Notes under the pieces: model-generated
What the model saw: only the letters and a program-made list of their open reading frames with translations
Databases searched by the model: none
Told to the model about the DNA's origin: nothing
Made by a program: the position numbers and the translations under genes
Part shown: positions 31,074-33,036 of the stretch, in pieces
Layout of the letters: each line of letters begins with the position of its first letter
How positions within the stretch are numbered: the stretch's first letter is position 1
NCBI RefSeq assembly: GCF_001050035.1
Contig: NZ_CVTA01000028.1
Coordinates: 1-33,036, forward strand
Source: Mycolicibacterium komanii
Lineage (GTDB): Bacteria > Actinomycetota > Actinomycetes > Mycobacteriales > Mycobacteriaceae
Direction of reading: 5' to 3'
Length of the DNA: 33,036 bases

Positions 31074-33036
31074 GTGACGATCAACGAGCAGCACAGGGTG
31101 TCTACCGACCGCACCGCGGGAGCCGCCCTTGCCGGCAATCAGGCCCTCGTCGATCGACTGAACTCCGGTGAGCCCTACGCCGTGGCCTTCGGTGGCCAGG
31201 GCGGCTCGTGGTTGGAGAACCTCGAGGAGCTGGTCAGCTCGGCCGGCATCGAGTCGGAGCTCAGCGAGATCGTCGGGGAGGCCGCCCTACTCCTCGAGCC
31301 CGTGGCGCGCGAACTGGTTGTGGTGCGCCCCATCGGCTTCGAGCCCCTGCAATGGGAGCGTGCGCTCGCCGCCGACGAGCCCCTGCCCCCGACGAAACAA
31401 CTCATCACCGCGGCCATCTCCGGCCCGGGCATTCTGCTGGCACAGATGGCCGCGATCCGCGCTTCCATCCGTCAGGGTCTGGACCTGTACGATGCGCCGC
31501 CGGTCGCGATGGCCGGGCATTCGCAGGGCATCATCGCCTGCGAATCGCTGCGCTCGCGAGGCGCCAAGGACGCCGAGCTCCTGGCGCTGCTGCAGCTGAT
31601 CGGTGCGGCCGGGTCGCTGGTCTCCCGCCGTCGCGGCATGGTCGGCCGCGGGGATAAGTCCCCGATGGTCTCGGTGACGAATGTCGATCCGGACCGCATC
31701 GCCGAACTGCTCGAGGAGTTCTCCCAGGATGTGCGGACCGTGCTGCCGCCGGTGCTGTCGATCCGCAACGGCAGGCGTTCCGTCGTCATCACCGGCACCC
31801 CCGAGCAGCTGGGCCGATTCGAGCTCTACTGCTCGAAGATCACCGAGAAGGAAGAGGCCGAGCGCAAGAACAAGATCCGCGGCGGGGCGGTCTTCAGCCC
31901 GGTCTTCCACGGTGTGCAGGTCGAGGTCGGCTTCCACACGCCGCGGCTGGCCGACGGTGTCGAGGTGGTGGACCGCTGGGCGGCCAAGTGCGGTATCGAC
32001 CCCGAGCTCGCCCACGAGATGACCGAAGCGATCTTCGTTCGCCCGATCGACTGGGTGGCCGAGGTGGAGAGGCTGCACGAGGCCGGCGCGAAGTGGATCG
32101 TCGACCTGGGCCCCAGCGATACCGTGACGCGGCTGACCGCCCCGATCATCCGCGGGCTGGGCGTGGGCATCGTGCCCGCCGCCACGCGCGTCGGTCAGCG
32201 CAACCTGTTCACGGTCGGCGCGGAACCCGAGGTGCCGCCTGCGTGGTCGAGCTACGCGCCCACCACGGTGCGGCTGCCGGACGGTTCGGTGAAGCTGTCG
32301 ACGAAGTTCACCCGGCTGACCGGGCGTTCGCCGATCCTGCTCGCGGGCATGACCCCGACGACCGTCGACGCCAAGATCGTCGCGGCCGCCGCGAACGCGG
32401 GGCACTGGGCCGAACTCGCGGGCGGTGGGCAGGTCACCGAGGAGATCTTCGAAGACCGCATCGCCGAGCTGACCACCCTGCTCGAGCCGGGCCGCGCGGT
32501 GCAGTTCAACTCGTTGTTCCTCGACCCGTACCTGTGGAAGCTGCAGCTGGGCGGCAAGCGCCTGGTGCAGCGGGCCCGTCAATCCGGTGCGCCGATCGAC
32601 GGCGTGGTGGTGTCGGCAGGCATCCCCGAGCTCGAGGAGGCCGTCGAGCTGATCGACGAGCTCAACACCGTCGGCATCAGCCACGTCGTGTTCAAGCCGG
32701 GCACGGTCGACCAGATCAAGTCCGTCATCAAGATCGCGGCCGAGGTGCCGAACAAGGACGTCATCGTCCACATCGAGGGCGGCCGCGCGGGCGGGCACCA
32801 CTCCTGGGAGGACCTCGACGACCTCCTGCTGACCACCTACGGCGAACTGCGCAAGCTGCCGAACATCACGGTCTGCGTCGGCGGCGGCATCGGCACCCCC
32901 GAGCGGGCGGCGCAGTACCTGTCCGGGAGCTGGGCCACCGAGTACGGCTTCCCCGCGATGCCCGTCGACGGAATCCTGCTCGGCACCGCCGCGATGGCGA
33001 CGCTGGAGGCGACCACGTCCCCGGCCGTCAAGCAGA
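31074..33036 (+). CDS. fas: Type I fatty acid synthase (FAS-I), N-terminal part, cut by the window end
   Basis: The frame is open from the GTG at 31074 to the last base (654 codons seen of roughly 3,000 expected). AGGAG at 31059-31063 is ten bases upstream. Residues 35-330 form the acetyltransferase domain, with PYAVAFGGQGGSW and the nucleophile motif GHSQG (Ser150). After about residue 420 comes the enoyl-reductase domain, starting LTGRSPILLAGMTPTTVD and including HIEGGRAGGHHSW and VCVGGGIGTPE. This is the domain order of bacterial FAS-I. The enzyme makes C16-C26 acyl-CoAs de novo, which feed phospholipids and mycolic acid synthesis. The DUF1906 neighbour upstream matches the M. tuberculosis order. 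Confidence 0.97.
   Translation, partial: MTINEQHRVSTDRTAGAALAGNQALVDRLNSGEPYAVAFGGQGGSWLENLEELVSSAGIESELSEIVGEAALLLEPVARELVVVRPIGFEPLQWERALAADEPLPPTKQLITAAISGPGILLAQMAAIRASIRQGLDLYDAPPVAMAGHSQGIIACESLRSRGAKDAELLALLQLIGAAGSLVSRRRGMVGRGDKSPMVSVTNVDPDRIAELLEEFSQDVRTVLPPVLSIRNGRRSVVITGTPEQLGRFELYCSKITEKEEAERKNKIRGGAVFSPVFHGVQVEVGFHTPRLADGVEVVDRWAAKCGIDPELAHEMTEAIFVRPIDWVAEVERLHEAGAKWIVDLGPSDTVTRLTAPIIRGLGVGIVPAATRVGQRNLFTVGAEPEVPPAWSSYAPTTVRLPDGSVKLSTKFTRLTGRSPILLAGMTPTTVDAKIVAAAANAGHWAELAGGGQVTEEIFEDRIAELTTLLEPGRAVQFNSLFLDPYLWKLQLGGKRLVQRARQSGAPIDGVVVSAGIPELEEAVELIDELNTVGISHVVFKPGTVDQIKSVIKIAAEVPNKDVIVHIEGGRAGGHHSWEDLDDLLLTTYGELRKLPNITVCVGGGIGTPERAAQYLSGSWATEYGFPAMPVDGILLGTAAMATLEATTSPAVKQ

Noticed and set aside
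30862..31077. 71-codon ORF upstream of fas in a different frame
   Set aside because: Its start lies inside a hairpin and has no ribosome site. It overlaps the fas start and shows no family resemblance. The 30878 ORF in the same region is better supported.

Overview
The window is a GC-rich chromosomal segment of a mycobacterium, most likely a fast-growing Mycolicibacterium-type species. The evidence is an mce operon with a YrbE remnant, Mce-associated membrane proteins, several FadD ligases, an MmpS-like secreted protein, a Tat-exported DUF1906 protein (Rv2525c type) immediately upstream of the giant type I fatty acid synthase gene, frequent GTG starts, and many starts placed 5-8 nt after a TANNNT -10 element, as in mycobacterial leaderless mRNAs. 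No tRNA, rRNA, insertion sequence, phage gene or CRISPR array was seen.

Layout. (1) Positions 1-7908: the end of yrbEB and a complete mceA-F set on the + strand, tightly overlapped and closed by a perfect 10-bp hairpin. This is an ABC-type lipid importer shuttle. I could not assign it to a numbered mce class. (2) 7952-11604: two small secreted proteins, a cytochrome P450 divergent from a TetR repressor with a clear palindrome between them, and an MmpS-like secreted protein. (3) 11657-23016: a lipid-catabolic block made of a thiolase-fold/DUF35 pair (probably a retro-aldolase), a SnoaL-SDR-Zn-ADH-VOC operon, an enoyl-CoA hydratase, two acyl-CoA ligases (one FadD3-like), an amidohydrolase and two Mce-associated proteins. 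(4) 23027-30559: a degenerate IspD-like protein tail-to-tail with an intact IspD-family cytidylyltransferase, then LtrA, a ChaB/Rho-N protein, an MFS transporter, a MerR regulator, an orphan polyamine-type binding lipoprotein and the DUF1906 protein. (5) 30560-33036: a long regulatory leader with a candidate upstream ORF, then the 5' part of fas.

How the genes may work together. The mce operon would import a lipid; the ligases would make its CoA thioester; and the hydratase, dehydrogenases, P450 and aldolase pair would degrade or remodel it. The strongest unexplained signal is a repeated operator-like motif, close to GAKAAT-NNN-ATTCTC. It lies in four promoter regions (13.26, 16.93, 18.60 and 21.38 kb) of this block and I did not see it in the promoters of the flanking genes. 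It suggests one regulon, with an unknown regulator and an unknown lipid effector. The second notable item is the IspD-like pseudoenzyme at the end of the Mce-associated gene pair.
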